64,000 nt of DNA from Roseateles_B flavus (GTDB lineage Bacteria > Pseudomonadota > Gammaproteobacteria > Burkholderiales > Burkholderiaceae_C). The position numbers and the translations under genes were made by a program. The first letter of the stretch is position 1; each line of letters opens with the position of its first letter. This document shows, one piece after another, positions 56,056-64,000 of this stretch. The stretch lies in assembly GCF_039872765.1 (NCBI RefSeq), contig NZ_JBDPZC010000001.1, positions 124,001 through 188,000 of the forward strand, given 5' to 3'. The notes under the pieces are model-generated. The model saw nothing but the letters and a program-made list of their open reading frames with translations, was not told where the DNA came from and did no database searches.

Positions 56056-57945
56056 GTGCGCTTCAAATTCAGATCAATCCACAAGCTCCACCAGAGGGTC
56101 TACCAGAAGGAGATCGAGCTCGACCTTTCAAACGGGCAACTCGCTTCTGGGTGTTGGGCGCTCGAAGCGATCCAGGCGGCGGCTGATCGATCACTGCTCA
56201 AGCCAGTTCAAGAGGAGGTGCCTCGGAAGTATGAGCGGGTCATCCTGGGGCTCGCAACAGACACCGAATGGCTGCGGGCAGCGCGTTGCAGTCCTGAGGA
56301 ACTCACTGTCGACAAGATCGTCATCGCGATGGAGCGGGTTGACGAGTTTGTGACAAACGCTGGTGGGACCAAGTCCAGCAAGTCACAACTGTCGTATCAC
56401 GTGCGTCGGCTGCTGAAGGACTTCGCCACGGCGAAGAACGTACCTCGAATTGAACGACTGAACGTCATGTATCGAACCCCACATAGGGGCCCGAAGCGCA
56501 GCGGGCGCAAGATGATCAGCGATGCACCGAGCCCAGGGACCGAGACTCCGCACCCTATCGGGGCAATTCCGTTTTCCTCTGCGGAGGATCTTCGCGCAAA
56601 GACTGAGGCAAAGATCTCCTCCACGTTGCGGCAGATTGAGGCTGCGGCGGTGAGCGAACTCGACGAGCACGTAGCTCGGTCCGCGTTTTTGGATCGGCTT
56701 CTTAGTCCGATTGAGGTGGAGCCCGCGCTCTTGTCCCGAATAGAGCAGCTCTGCTCTGACCCGAAAGTGAAGGAACCACCATCCTGGCTTGGAGCCGTTG
56801 AGCCAGCGACGCTTGCAGCCGTGTATCACCGCATCTGTTCTCGAGCGCTGACCGGTCTACATGGAGGGAAGTTTCATATCACTTGCCATCGAGGCAAAGA
56901 CGTCGGTGACTGGCTCTCCGCTCAAGGATACCTGGTGGGCCACATGGACGTCGGCTACACCATGCTCGGATCACGCCTGCTCAATGCGCAGACCCTCCAT
57001 GCTTGTCTGGTGATCTTGCAAAAGCACACCGGCTGGAATGTGAATGCCGTCCTGGAGATGAGCGAGGCCGGTATCGAGCCCAACGGAAAGGGCGGCTATG
57101 TCATCCAGGGCTACAAGGCGCGCATTGGGGAAGAGACCCCGTTTGTAGAAATTTTGCCGTCTGACGAAGCACCTCGCCGTGCAATTGAATTACTACAAGA
57201 CAGACTCGCCGCGATGCGACAGCTTGGTTGGATATCAAACAGCGAAGGACGGCTTTGGCTGAACGGCCGTTACGCCCGAGGAGGGCGTCTCCAGCAGTAT
57301 GTCGGTTGGGGCCAGACACTCAAAACGTTTACTCAAAAGTATGGGCTTCCCAGCTTCTCGGCGGAGCAACTGCGTGTCGAGGTCCTCGGCTTACGTGGAG
57401 TCGAAAAAGGAGGACTCGAGGCCGCACGACACACGGCCGGCCACGCTCGCTTGAGCACAACCGCGTCCTATCTTGATCAGATTCTTCTACAACGCACCAA
57501 CTCTGCATATTCGTTGGAGTTTGAGCGCCAGTTGGAAGGCTCGGTGAGATTTCGGATGGGAACGGATAAGGAGTTTGACGTTTCCAAAGACTTGCTCTAC
57601 CCAATTGGGGATGGGACGAGTTGTTCGGATCCTCATAACCCGCCCGATCCAGCGTTTTTGGATCGCGCTATCTGCTCTGGTAAAGAATGCCACCGGGAAG
57701 GTGGTTGTGCGAATCGTCGGCTGGTTTTTGACGAAGACAGGGTTGATGAGGTATTTCGAACTAAATACTTCTACGAGGAAAACTGGCGAGATTTGCAAAA
57801 CGGAAATCGTGATCAATTCGTCGCACTTCATCTTCCGGCAATGTTGGTCAACCTAGCTCTTGTTCAAATCCTAGAGAAGAGTGCTTATCGGCATATCGTC
57901 AAGCAGATCCAGGGGGGCGTTTATGGCGAAATCAAAGCAAAGTAA
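56056..57945 (+). CDS. Tyrosine recombinase 1 of the island operon
   Basis: The 629-aa protein starts at GTG 56056 after GGTAAGG; no ATG precedes the conserved part. Its C-terminal half resembles a tyrosine recombinase: QTLHACLVILQKHTGWNVNAVLEMS stands where TGlR..E.l.L is usual (the Arg is replaced), and LRGVEKGGLEAARHTAGHARLSTTASYLDQ matches the late R...GH..l.tT..Y motif. A C-terminal Cys cluster (AICSGKECHREGGC) could bind zinc. The length is like Tn554 TnpB (630 aa). Function may be structural in a multi-recombinase complex. Confidence 0.75.
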   Translation: MRFKFRSIHKLHQRVYQKEIELDLSNGQLASGCWALEAIQAAADRSLLKPVQEEVPRKYERVILGLATDTEWLRAARCSPEELTVDKIVIAMERVDEFVTNAGGTKSSKSQLSYHVRRLLKDFATAKNVPRIERLNVMYRTPHRGPKRSGRKMISDAPSPGTETPHPIGAIPFSSAEDLRAKTEAKISSTLRQIEAAAVSELDEHVARSAFLDRLLSPIEVEPALLSRIEQLCSDPKVKEPPSWLGAVEPATLAAVYHRICSRALTGLHGGKFHITCHRGKDVGDWLSAQGYLVGHMDVGYTMLGSRLLNAQTLHACLVILQKHTGWNVNAVLEMSEAGIEPNGKGGYVIQGYKARIGEETPFVEILPSDEAPRRAIELLQDRLAAMRQLGWISNSEGRLWLNGRYARGGRLQQYVGWGQTLKTFTQKYGLPSFSAEQLRVEVLGLRGVEKGGLEAARHTAGHARLSTTASYLDQILLQRTNSAYSLEFERQLEGSVRFRMGTDKEFDVSKDLLYPIGDGTSCSDPHNPPDPAFLDRAICSGKECHREGGCANRRLVFDEDRVDEVFRTKYFYEENWRDLQNGNRDQFVALHLPAMLVNLALVQILEKSAYRHIVKQIQGGVYGEIKAK

Positions 57946-60208
57946 TCCAGAACAATTTCACCTAGATATCGATGCCGAGTCTAGCGGTCCTGCTGTTACG
58001 AAAGTCGGCCATCGAATAAGAGTGTTGAAACACTTCGCGAGAACCGACGAAAAGCAATATCTTGAGATTGATGCGGCCGATTTTTGGCTCCCTAAGGCGC
58101 CGTTCACTGAGGGGCCGGTCCGCTTGTCGACGCGCCCTGACTTGGTCGATGCAGCATTCGTAGCAGTTCGCGCATACGCTGCTCGCCAAGAGCCTAGTAA
58201 GTCCACTCATTTGAATGTCGCAAAGGGCTTTCGGGCGATTGCCAAAGCGTTTGAGTACAGCTGGCTGCATGGCTACTACAGCATAAAGGACTGGAGTCCA
58301 TCGTTTACCGATGCACTTCCAGAAATTCTTGGCAAAGGAGGGTGGGCTCTCGCTCTTGATGTTTCAAAGCGGGTTGAACAATTGCTTGAAGGAGGGGAGT
58401 CGGAGCGCGCCAGCACTTATGTATATCGAATACGCGCCGGCAATATCGGTTTTGCGCTCAGTCAGAAGTTGCAGGCGGATATTGGCTCCAACATCATGCA
58501 AGCCGAACTGAGGCCCGCACGCGATGTCCTCGCCAAGACCCTTGGGCTGACTCTCGATAACGGCCAGCCTCTGGTACATCGCACGTTTAAGAGCTCTGCC
58601 GCCAATGGGATGGTTGACAGCCTGCTGCGTCAGGAGCTTTCATGGATCAACCTGTTGTCGGAGGTCCCGGCGTCTCCTCCGCTGAGCTACACGCCCTTCT
58701 CATCGCCAGTTCAGCTCTCCAAGCAGTTCGGCCGTGCAAGTGGGCGAACCCCGAACATGACGCCAGCACACGTGGCCGACATCTTGGCGGAAGGACTGCG
58801 ATGGTCGGAGGACGGCGGTGACCATGTCGTACGTGTACTTGGGCACGTAGTTGAAGCGCTGGAGTTCGAGGTCCGCGCGGGGCGCCCCGCTACGCGGACT
58901 GCGGCGCTCTCCGCGCTACGCGCTTCCCCGGGGCTGTCGCAACTGAACGGCTTCGTCGGGCGGGAGATCGCCGATTTGCGTCCACACACTCATGCGAATA
59001 AGGACGAGACCCTCGAAGGCGCGGTGGAAAACCTAGTCTCGGGCTGCTTCTGTTTGATCGCGCTTCTCAACGCGCGGCGAAAAGACGAGGTGCAGCACCG
59101 CAAGCTTGGACTCATGGTTGATTCAACAGAAGTCGTCGACGAGGCGCTTGAACTGCACTTGTGCTGGTTTTATATCCAAAAGACACACAAGGCGTATGTG
59201 CCGTTCTACATCGGCCGAGCAACGGTCCGAGCCATACGGCGCCTCGAAGAGTTGGAGCAGTTGACGGCGCGCCTCGCTGCCGCGTTGAACCCGTCACAGA
59301 AGGAAGTGAACCGCGCGGAGCGTGCGTTGTTCAGAATGCCCAATCTTTGGTTTACTGAAAAGCGTGGGCAGGCTAACTCTTACTTCGCGTTTGGTGCCGG
59401 TGGAGCGTCCAAGCGGTTCCTGCATCGAGCACTGGGAAAGACTTCGGCACCCGAGCGCGTGATCGCGCACATGTTTCGTCGGGCGTACGGGCTTCTGTTC
59501 ATCTATCGCTTCGAAGGACCACTACTCGCACTTACACAGAAGTATGGGCATCTCGACCCAACGGAAACGATGACGTATGTCGTCGATCCGGCGCAAGGTG
59601 GTGCCGGGCCCGCGGTTAGAACCTACGGCCGCCTTTCGGAAGAACAAATTAAAGCGATAGCGCAAGAGCAGCATGAGGTCGAACAGGAAATTCTGCTGGT
59701 GAGCAACGAAAGGCTTGCAGAAATGGTGCGGGACGTCATTGAGGGAAAAACAGTTGGAGCGGGTTCATTTCCAGTCCTTATTCGCCGCCTGCATCAGCGT
59801 CTTGCATCCAAGTCAGAATACAGACTACTTTCGAAAGACCGCAAAGCCGCGGCGGTCTCCGACGCTTTTATATCGAAAGGTCACAGATTTCGGCCGGCCT
59901 GGCACGGCAACTGTTGCGCACCCCGAGATTCCTCTGTAAAAAAGGCTGCGTGCAATCCGCAGGGGGGCTCCGGGATTCGTCAAGAAAATGCCGGACCAGA
60001 TACGTGTGCTGCTTGCCATTACCACTATCTTGTCGAAGACCACGTGCGCTCTATCGAAAGGTATTGCGATGGCCTTCGACGCAAATTGGAAAGCGCTCGA
60101 TGTGGCGTTATCGAGCAGGCGCGGCTCAAGTCGAATATCCAGAACACGGAGCATGTAATCTTCTTGCACCGGAAGCGTCTCGGAGGGCGGGGAAGTGAAA
60201 TCTATTAA
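57923..60208 (+). CDS. Tyrosine recombinase 2 of the island operon
   Basis: The 761-aa protein starts MAKSKQSNPEQFHL, overlapping gene 1 by 23 bp. An N-terminal core-binding-like region (to about 270) precedes a recombinase core: LIALLNARRKDEVQHRKLG (R block), ERVIAHMFRRAYGLLFIYRFEGPLLALTQKYGHLDPTETMTYV (HxxR-like, then GH, then Tyr). Here His and both Arg look present. A C-terminal region carries a Cys pair (CNPQGG...CAACHYHYL). It is unusually long for the family. Confidence 0.75.
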   Translation: MAKSKQSNPEQFHLDIDAESSGPAVTKVGHRIRVLKHFARTDEKQYLEIDAADFWLPKAPFTEGPVRLSTRPDLVDAAFVAVRAYAARQEPSKSTHLNVAKGFRAIAKAFEYSWLHGYYSIKDWSPSFTDALPEILGKGGWALALDVSKRVEQLLEGGESERASTYVYRIRAGNIGFALSQKLQADIGSNIMQAELRPARDVLAKTLGLTLDNGQPLVHRTFKSSAANGMVDSLLRQELSWINLLSEVPASPPLSYTPFSSPVQLSKQFGRASGRTPNMTPAHVADILAEGLRWSEDGGDHVVRVLGHVVEALEFEVRAGRPATRTAALSALRASPGLSQLNGFVGREIADLRPHTHANKDETLEGAVENLVSGCFCLIALLNARRKDEVQHRKLGLMVDSTEVVDEALELHLCWFYIQKTHKAYVPFYIGRATVRAIRRLEELEQLTARLAAALNPSQKEVNRAERALFRMPNLWFTEKRGQANSYFAFGAGGASKRFLHRALGKTSAPERVIAHMFRRAYGLLFIYRFEGPLLALTQKYGHLDPTETMTYVVDPAQGGAGPAVRTYGRLSEEQIKAIAQEQHEVEQEILLVSNERLAEMVRDVIEGKTVGAGSFPVLIRRLHQRLASKSEYRLLSKDRKAAAVSDAFISKGHRFRPAWHGNCCAPRDSSVKKAACNPQGGSGIRQENAGPDTCAACHYHYLVEDHVRSIERYCDGLRRKLESARCGVIEQARLKSNIQNTEHVIFLHRKRLGGRGSEIY

Positions 60209-60848
60209 GGGTTCGATGACTAAATTCAAGCCGTCTGTCGCGTTTGAGAGCGAAAGAGAGGCTCGCGCCAATATCGAGGTGAAGATTGAGTTCTTGAAAA
60301 GCGTCGTCGAGCGTACAGCAACGAATCTCGCGGTGTTTGATATCACTGATGAGAAACTCATTGAGCTTCTGAAAACCCTGCCTGACAGTAAGAACAAGTT
60401 CAACGCTTTATCATCAGATTCCTTAGTCGAAGAGCTTAGGGCCAGTGCCCCACCCTTCCGGATGAACGGAGCTAGCACGCTGCGACGCGACAAAGCCCTA
60501 ACCGGTCGCGTCGAGACGCTCTTGAACGCAATCGTTCAAGCAATCGAGAATCTCTCGATGCCACCCAAAAAGGTTGCTAGGGTTGCAGGGTTGTCGCGGC
60601 AGCTGAAACTGTCAAACACGTTAAGGGAAATCGCTGAAGCCACCATCTACGCGCAGAAGCGCCAAATCGAGAAGCTTCGCAGCGAAGTTGCTTCGTATAA
60701 AAACAAACTTGAGTCGCTGCGGTGGGCTTCGGAACAGAGCGCCGGCACTCTTCGGCAAGAGATCAAGAACCTAAAAGGGAGGGCGACAAAGGAGGTAGAT
60801 ACAAGCCCAAAGGTGGTTCCTCTTCCAGCCAAGCCTACACGCACATGA
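60195..60848 (+). CDS. Coiled-coil accessory protein of the recombinase operon
   Basis: The 217-aa protein is mostly helical, with a clear coiled coil at the C-terminal end (IYAQKRQIEKLRSEVASYKNKLESLRWASEQ and LRQEIKNLKGR) and a basic tail. In Tn554-type systems a small coiled-coil TnpC accompanies two recombinases; this could be its equivalent. The start is GTG 60195 behind GGAGGGCGGGGAA; an ATG at 60216 is the alternative. It overlaps both neighbours (14 bp and ATGA). Confidence 0.6.
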   Translation: MKSIKGSMTKFKPSVAFESEREARANIEVKIEFLKSVVERTATNLAVFDITDEKLIELLKTLPDSKNKFNALSSDSLVEELRASAPPFRMNGASTLRRDKALTGRVETLLNAIVQAIENLSMPPKKVARVAGLSRQLKLSNTLREIAEATIYAQKRQIEKLRSEVASYKNKLESLRWASEQSAGTLRQEIKNLKGRATKEVDTSPKVVPLPAKPTRT

Positions 60849-62041
60849 GCCGAATCGTCCGCGCAGGAACGATCTCGATCGTGGCCTACGATTTGGCGGT
60901 CCGATCTGTTGTGCATGAGCTGACGGATTATGCGCTGTTCATGCTCGACAAATGCCGGCTCGAGCAATCAACGGTCAGCGACGCTATCAATAATCTGGTC
61001 CGCTTTTGCAACTACCTGCTCGCAAATACGTCGAGCAAATCACGTCCTATAATTGAGGCTGTTGCTGGGCTAACAGACAACTCGCTAGCGTCATTTCGTG
61101 ACGATGACCTAAAGGCTGTGCTTTTTAATTCGCGCTCGCGGAATAGCGAAGCTAAGGCGAAAGAAACGGTGAACGGGCGCCTCGCCGGCGTCTACCAGTG
61201 GATTTGGTGGCTCCAGAATTCGGGCCGTTTGCCTGCGAATGTTGCAGGGCCAAGCGGATGTGCCGTTACCGTTGGGGAGGTCTGTTGTTCCGCCCGCGGT
61301 CGGAAGAAATCCTTCCGAGTGACATTGGATATGCCGCTTCTTTATTCTGACGCTGCGCGGCGCGGGAAGCACAAAACTGGATTTGTGGCTACCCGAGAGA
61401 CGGCTGATGGAGCTATAGAGATTTTGATGTCGAGATCGTCCAGCGAGTACAGGAATTTGCGGGACGCCCTGATCGTCGATCTTGCAATAGAAGTAGGTCT
61501 TCGGGTGGGGTCGGTTGTATCCCTTGTGGATTCTGATTTTGATAAAGCTGCAATTGAGAGTACTATTGACACGACGATTCTGGTAACACCAAAAAAGCAA
61601 AAGTTCTCATATGAGAACTCATTTGAGGTTCCCATTTGGCTCGCGTTACGGGTCTGCTCCCTCGTCGAGCTTCGAGATGAATTGCTCGAATCCAAAGGAA
61701 AGCGTGCGACGGTTGCAAAGGGGGCCATATTCATCAATGAACTTCGGTGCACGCCATTGACAGCTCGAGCGGTTTCTCAACAAATTAGCGAGGTACTTCG
61801 CAGTCTGGGCGCACCCAAAGGAACCTCAATCCATGCCTTTCGGGGTCTTTTTTGCACGGAAGAGATCGAATATGAGATCGATCAGCGCGTGCGTTTGGGG
61901 CTCGACACCTCCACGGCTTCTGTCAGTGCGGCTGTAGCGCTGAAGATGGGCCACCGCGACCCCATGTCACTGTTTCACTATGTCGCTCGTGCACTGTCGC
62001 TTCGGGCAGCACGTGAAAGGGCAACTCGCCGAAGAGGATGA
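60845..62041 (+). CDS. Tyrosine recombinase 3 of the island operon
   Basis: The 398-aa protein is a tyrosine recombinase with the most typical catalytic set of the three: IEVGLRVGSVVSL (Arg I), TILVTPKKQKFSYEN (Lys), SIHAFRGLFCTEEI (HxxR) and ALKMGHRDPMSLFHYVARAL (GH, Tyr). The N-terminal domain (about 1-180) binds DNA. The start at 60845 overlaps the coiled-coil gene by ATGA. It is probably the main strand-cleaving subunit. Confidence 0.85.
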   Translation: MSRIVRAGTISIVAYDLAVRSVVHELTDYALFMLDKCRLEQSTVSDAINNLVRFCNYLLANTSSKSRPIIEAVAGLTDNSLASFRDDDLKAVLFNSRSRNSEAKAKETVNGRLAGVYQWIWWLQNSGRLPANVAGPSGCAVTVGEVCCSARGRKKSFRVTLDMPLLYSDAARRGKHKTGFVATRETADGAIEILMSRSSSEYRNLRDALIVDLAIEVGLRVGSVVSLVDSDFDKAAIESTIDTTILVTPKKQKFSYENSFEVPIWLALRVCSLVELRDELLESKGKRATVAKGAIFINELRCTPLTARAVSQQISEVLRSLGAPKGTSIHAFRGLFCTEEIEYEIDQRVRLGLDTSTASVSAAVALKMGHRDPMSLFHYVARALSLRAARERATRRRG

Positions 62042-62553
62042 TGCGCCCGTTCACTCGTGTGGATGTGACGCTTTGGGCCCCGCCCGCCCCCCGCCCCCCG
62101 CTCCAGCATCAGTTCAGCGGACCGGTTGTAGATCAGCGTGCCCAAACATGTTGTGCGGACGGGTTGGTTCGGAGGTGACCGATTGGTAGACCGCTTCAGG
62201 CTGGATCTGGACATTCACGCTAGCGGCCCGAACGTCAGTAGAGAGATCGATTAGTCATTCGCCGCGAGCCCCCAAGTGCACCATGAGTCTGATCTGTACG
62301 CACCTGACTAGCAATGCATGCGGATGAGGCCAAATAACACGGGGCTACGACGTCTACGCTGGAGCTGAATACTCGGATCATCGACTCCGGAGACTTGTTC
62401 CTTGTTCGGCTTCCGTCGCTTGCCGCAGCGCAAAGCTGGCTCCAGCAACATTGGCCTCAACCGCAGTCACCTTCTCATGGGTTCTGACCGTAAGGCTATC
62501 ATCCGACCAAACACAGCCCGGCCTCAGGACGCCAGGCGCTGAGGGAGGAACCC
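62042..62553. other. Intergenic gap in the island
   Basis: About 510 bases with no supported gene. A C-rich tract is at about 62081-62105. A decayed frame (GLDIHASGPNVSREID-like residues from 62197-62253) hints at lost coding sequence, but no family was recognised. The GTG-started gene at 62554 has its ribosome site here (GGGAGGAA). Confidence 0.5.
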
Positions 62554-63207
62554 GTGGGGTATGCGCTCGATCACACTGCACGCAAACGCGACGCGGTACG
62601 AATCTTATTCATTCTTGACCAGGCAGGGACTGCACCCGGTTCCGGGGCGCCGGCTGGTGCTGTTGCGGTCATCAAGGCTGAGAAGCGTCTGCAAGCGCTG
62701 GATTTCTGGGTGCGCAGCCCAGACTACCTTGCGGCTGAGCTCATGCTTTTGCATGAGCAGAACCCCGGCGAGGGGTTCCTGGATGAGGCCTTCAAGGTGA
62801 TGCAAGGCGACGAGCCGGACGTCCGCCGGATGCAGATGATGCGATTCCTTTTCGGCGCATGGGAGCAAATCGACGACTCGATGTCACAGCTGATTTCTCT
62901 GGGGCTGGCGGCCATCAAGCGAAATGTGAAGCGAGATGGCAAGGTCGGTCGAACTGACTTCTACCTGCTCGAATCGGGGCGTATCCGAGCTGCTGAACTG
63001 GTAGCGTTCTCCTCGCACCTTGCCTGGTATCGAGACAGAGCTGCGCTGGTCGCGCGGGTTGCAGGTACGGGGTCCGGCGATGACCTCAAGGTCCGGCAGT
63101 ACGCGCAGGCCGAATATCAAGGGGCTAGATGGGGGCAAGTCATCGGTCCCATCAAACAACGGGTCCTGAAACGGCTAGAAGAACTGAAACATGGAGCGAA
63201 GCTGTGA
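62554..63207 (+). CDS. Possible ABC-three-component middle component
   Basis: The 217-aa protein starts at GTG 62554 behind GGGAGGAA. It contains VRILFILDQAGTAPGSGA, KAEKRLQALDFWVRSPDYLAAELMLLHEQNPG, and a winged-helix-like VGRTDFYLLESGRIRAAELVA, ending in helices. The rLqkLDFwlR.PdYLA pattern resembles middle components of ABC-three-component (ABC-3C) conflict systems, which pair a small wHTH-containing protein with an SMC/ABC ATPase. Its stop overlaps the start of just such a gene. Assignment is by resemblance, not by search. Confidence 0.55.
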   Translation: MGYALDHTARKRDAVRILFILDQAGTAPGSGAPAGAVAVIKAEKRLQALDFWVRSPDYLAAELMLLHEQNPGEGFLDEAFKVMQGDEPDVRRMQMMRFLFGAWEQIDDSMSQLISLGLAAIKRNVKRDGKVGRTDFYLLESGRIRAAELVAFSSHLAWYRDRAALVARVAGTGSGDDLKVRQYAQAEYQGARWGQVIGPIKQRVLKRLEELKHGAKL

Positions 63208-64000
63208 CCACGACATTCGCCGCAAAGGTTGCTCAGAAGTCGGGGCGATCCCTTGAAGATGTGCGGGCGGTGCTGTCCGACCGCCACATCGTAGATGCGC
63301 CAACGCCTGCCGTCTCGCGACAGCTGCGATTGAAGGTGCTCAAGTTCAGCGGTGAGAAGCATGTGCATCACACCGTTGAGCCCTTCAGCTTTGAATGGGC
63401 GCCTGAACAACAAGGGGTCAACGTCATCGCCAGCGAAGGGAACTTCGTTGGTAAGTCCAGCATACTTCAAACGATGTTGTGGGCTGTTCGGGGTGATCCG
63501 AAAGCTTTGACGGCGACCGTACAGGGTTGGATCAAGCACGTACTTGCCGAATTCCAAGCCGGTGACCGGCATGTCCGCGTGGAGTTTGATGTCGATGATG
63601 GTGTCCCGCGTGGTGCTATCGAGTTTCTGGGTGCGGACGGTGCGGCCCTTCATTCGACGCCGTTCTTGACGGCAGACATGTTCAAGTCGCACATGAACAG
63701 CGTCATGCTGGACGCCCTTGGTCTGGAGCCCATTGCGACCTCTCGTGAAGTGGCTTCGTTGGAGAAGACGGTGATGTATGCGGACGGCTGGGCCGCGTAC
63801 ACCGGCGCATTTCTGTTCGATAGCGATAGCAGCGCGCTCATTGGTGAGCATGTCGGCAACGATCTAGCTCAGCGGTTGCTGCAGGTCTTTCTGGGCATTC
63901 CCTGGGCCACTACTTTGTTTCAAGCTCGGGCCGCTAAGCGCGTGACGGAAGCCCTCGTGCAGTCACGCAAGCGCCGGTTGGGGCAACTCGGCGACCGCTC
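63204..64000 (+). CDS. SMC/Rad50-like ABC ATPase, partial (window edge)
   Basis: The frame starts at GTG 63204 (GTGA overlap) and runs off the window after 265 codons. An N-terminal lead (TTFAAKVAQKSGRSLEDVRAVLSDR) precedes an ABC-type domain: KVLKFSGEKHVHHTVEPFSFEWAPEQQGVNVIASEGNFVGKSSILQTMLWAVRG, where ASEGNFVGKSS is the P-loop, slightly shifted from GENNAGKSS, and the strand just before is the RecF-like L...G......v.f. The latter part is a lid/coil region (LLQVFLGIPW...RVTEALVQSRKRRLGQL). It is the probable ATPase of the ABC-3C-like pair. Confidence 0.7.
   Translation, partial: MTTTFAAKVAQKSGRSLEDVRAVLSDRHIVDAPTPAVSRQLRLKVLKFSGEKHVHHTVEPFSFEWAPEQQGVNVIASEGNFVGKSSILQTMLWAVRGDPKALTATVQGWIKHVLAEFQAGDRHVRVEFDVDDGVPRGAIEFLGADGAALHSTPFLTADMFKSHMNSVMLDALGLEPIATSREVASLEKTVMYADGWAAYTGAFLFDSDSSALIGEHVGNDLAQRLLQVFLGIPWATTLFQARAAKRVTEALVQSRKRRLGQLGDR

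Larger units (their letters stand above)
55976..64000 (+). mobile_element. Second integrative island in comM, runs off the window
   Basis: comM homology stops near 55976 in the ..TVNLAP.. codons and a new genetic island begins. Its first operon is three tyrosine recombinases plus a coiled-coil protein, starting 80 bp from the junction, the usual position for integrases. Base composition is visibly lower in GC than comM. A repeat-like pair, TGTAAGGTA and GGGTAAGGTA, lies at 56008-56055 near the junction. The other end and the missing comM 5' piece must lie beyond 64000. The layout echoes Tn554-type and other multi-recombinase modules; the family cannot be fixed. Confidence 0.75.

Overview
The window is high-GC DNA of a betaproteobacterium, most likely a Burkholderiales member near the Rubrivivax/Leptothrix/Roseateles group. 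This is inferred from a PhaM-type PHA granule protein, DUF3567 and DUF3108 proteins, a second type of infA gene, and a methionine synthase split into two genes with an S-adenosylhomocysteine riboswitch before the second. No tRNA, rRNA or CRISPR array was seen.

Positions 1-27234 are ordinary chromosome: a truncated LysR regulator, PhaM, a TraB/GumN protein and retropepsin pair, a VOC protein, infA, a DUF2339/DUF3999 membrane pair, a double AAA+ ATPase, a FAH / nucleoside hydrolase / PPOX operon, split metH, a glycine-zipper protein, an SPFH lipoprotein and an oxidoreductase. The segment ends inside the 3' part of comM (yifB), the Mg-chelatase-like AAA+ ATPase of natural transformation.

Positions 27235-55057 are a 27.8-kb Tn7-like transposon inserted in comM. 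It has TGT...ACA ends, imperfect terminal inverted repeats, internal end repeats and a 5-bp flanking duplication with one mismatch. Its central operon of tightly overlapping genes encodes TnsA, a catalytic TnsB, a separate protein resembling the missing C-terminal part of TnsB, TnsC, two successive TniQ proteins (the second with an extra C-terminal domain resembling a worn tyrosine recombinase), and a small zinc protein. The left cargo holds IS66 and IS91 remnants, a substrate-binding protein, secreted proteins, a 413-aa unknown, a broken S1/P1 nuclease and an orphan VbhA-like antitoxin. The right cargo holds a PAS-PAS chemoreceptor and an envelope module: a two-component system, MipA/OmpV, an RND adaptor and pump, and an MlaA lipoprotein.

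Positions 55058-55975 are the middle part of comM. At about 55976 comM is broken a second time by an unrelated island that runs off the window. This island starts with a four-gene operon of three different tyrosine recombinases plus a coiled-coil protein. A two-gene unit follows, resembling the middle component and ABC ATPase of an ABC-three-component conflict system. The 5' end of comM should lie beyond the window. comM has therefore been hit twice, about 0.9 kb apart, by two mechanistically different mobile elements.
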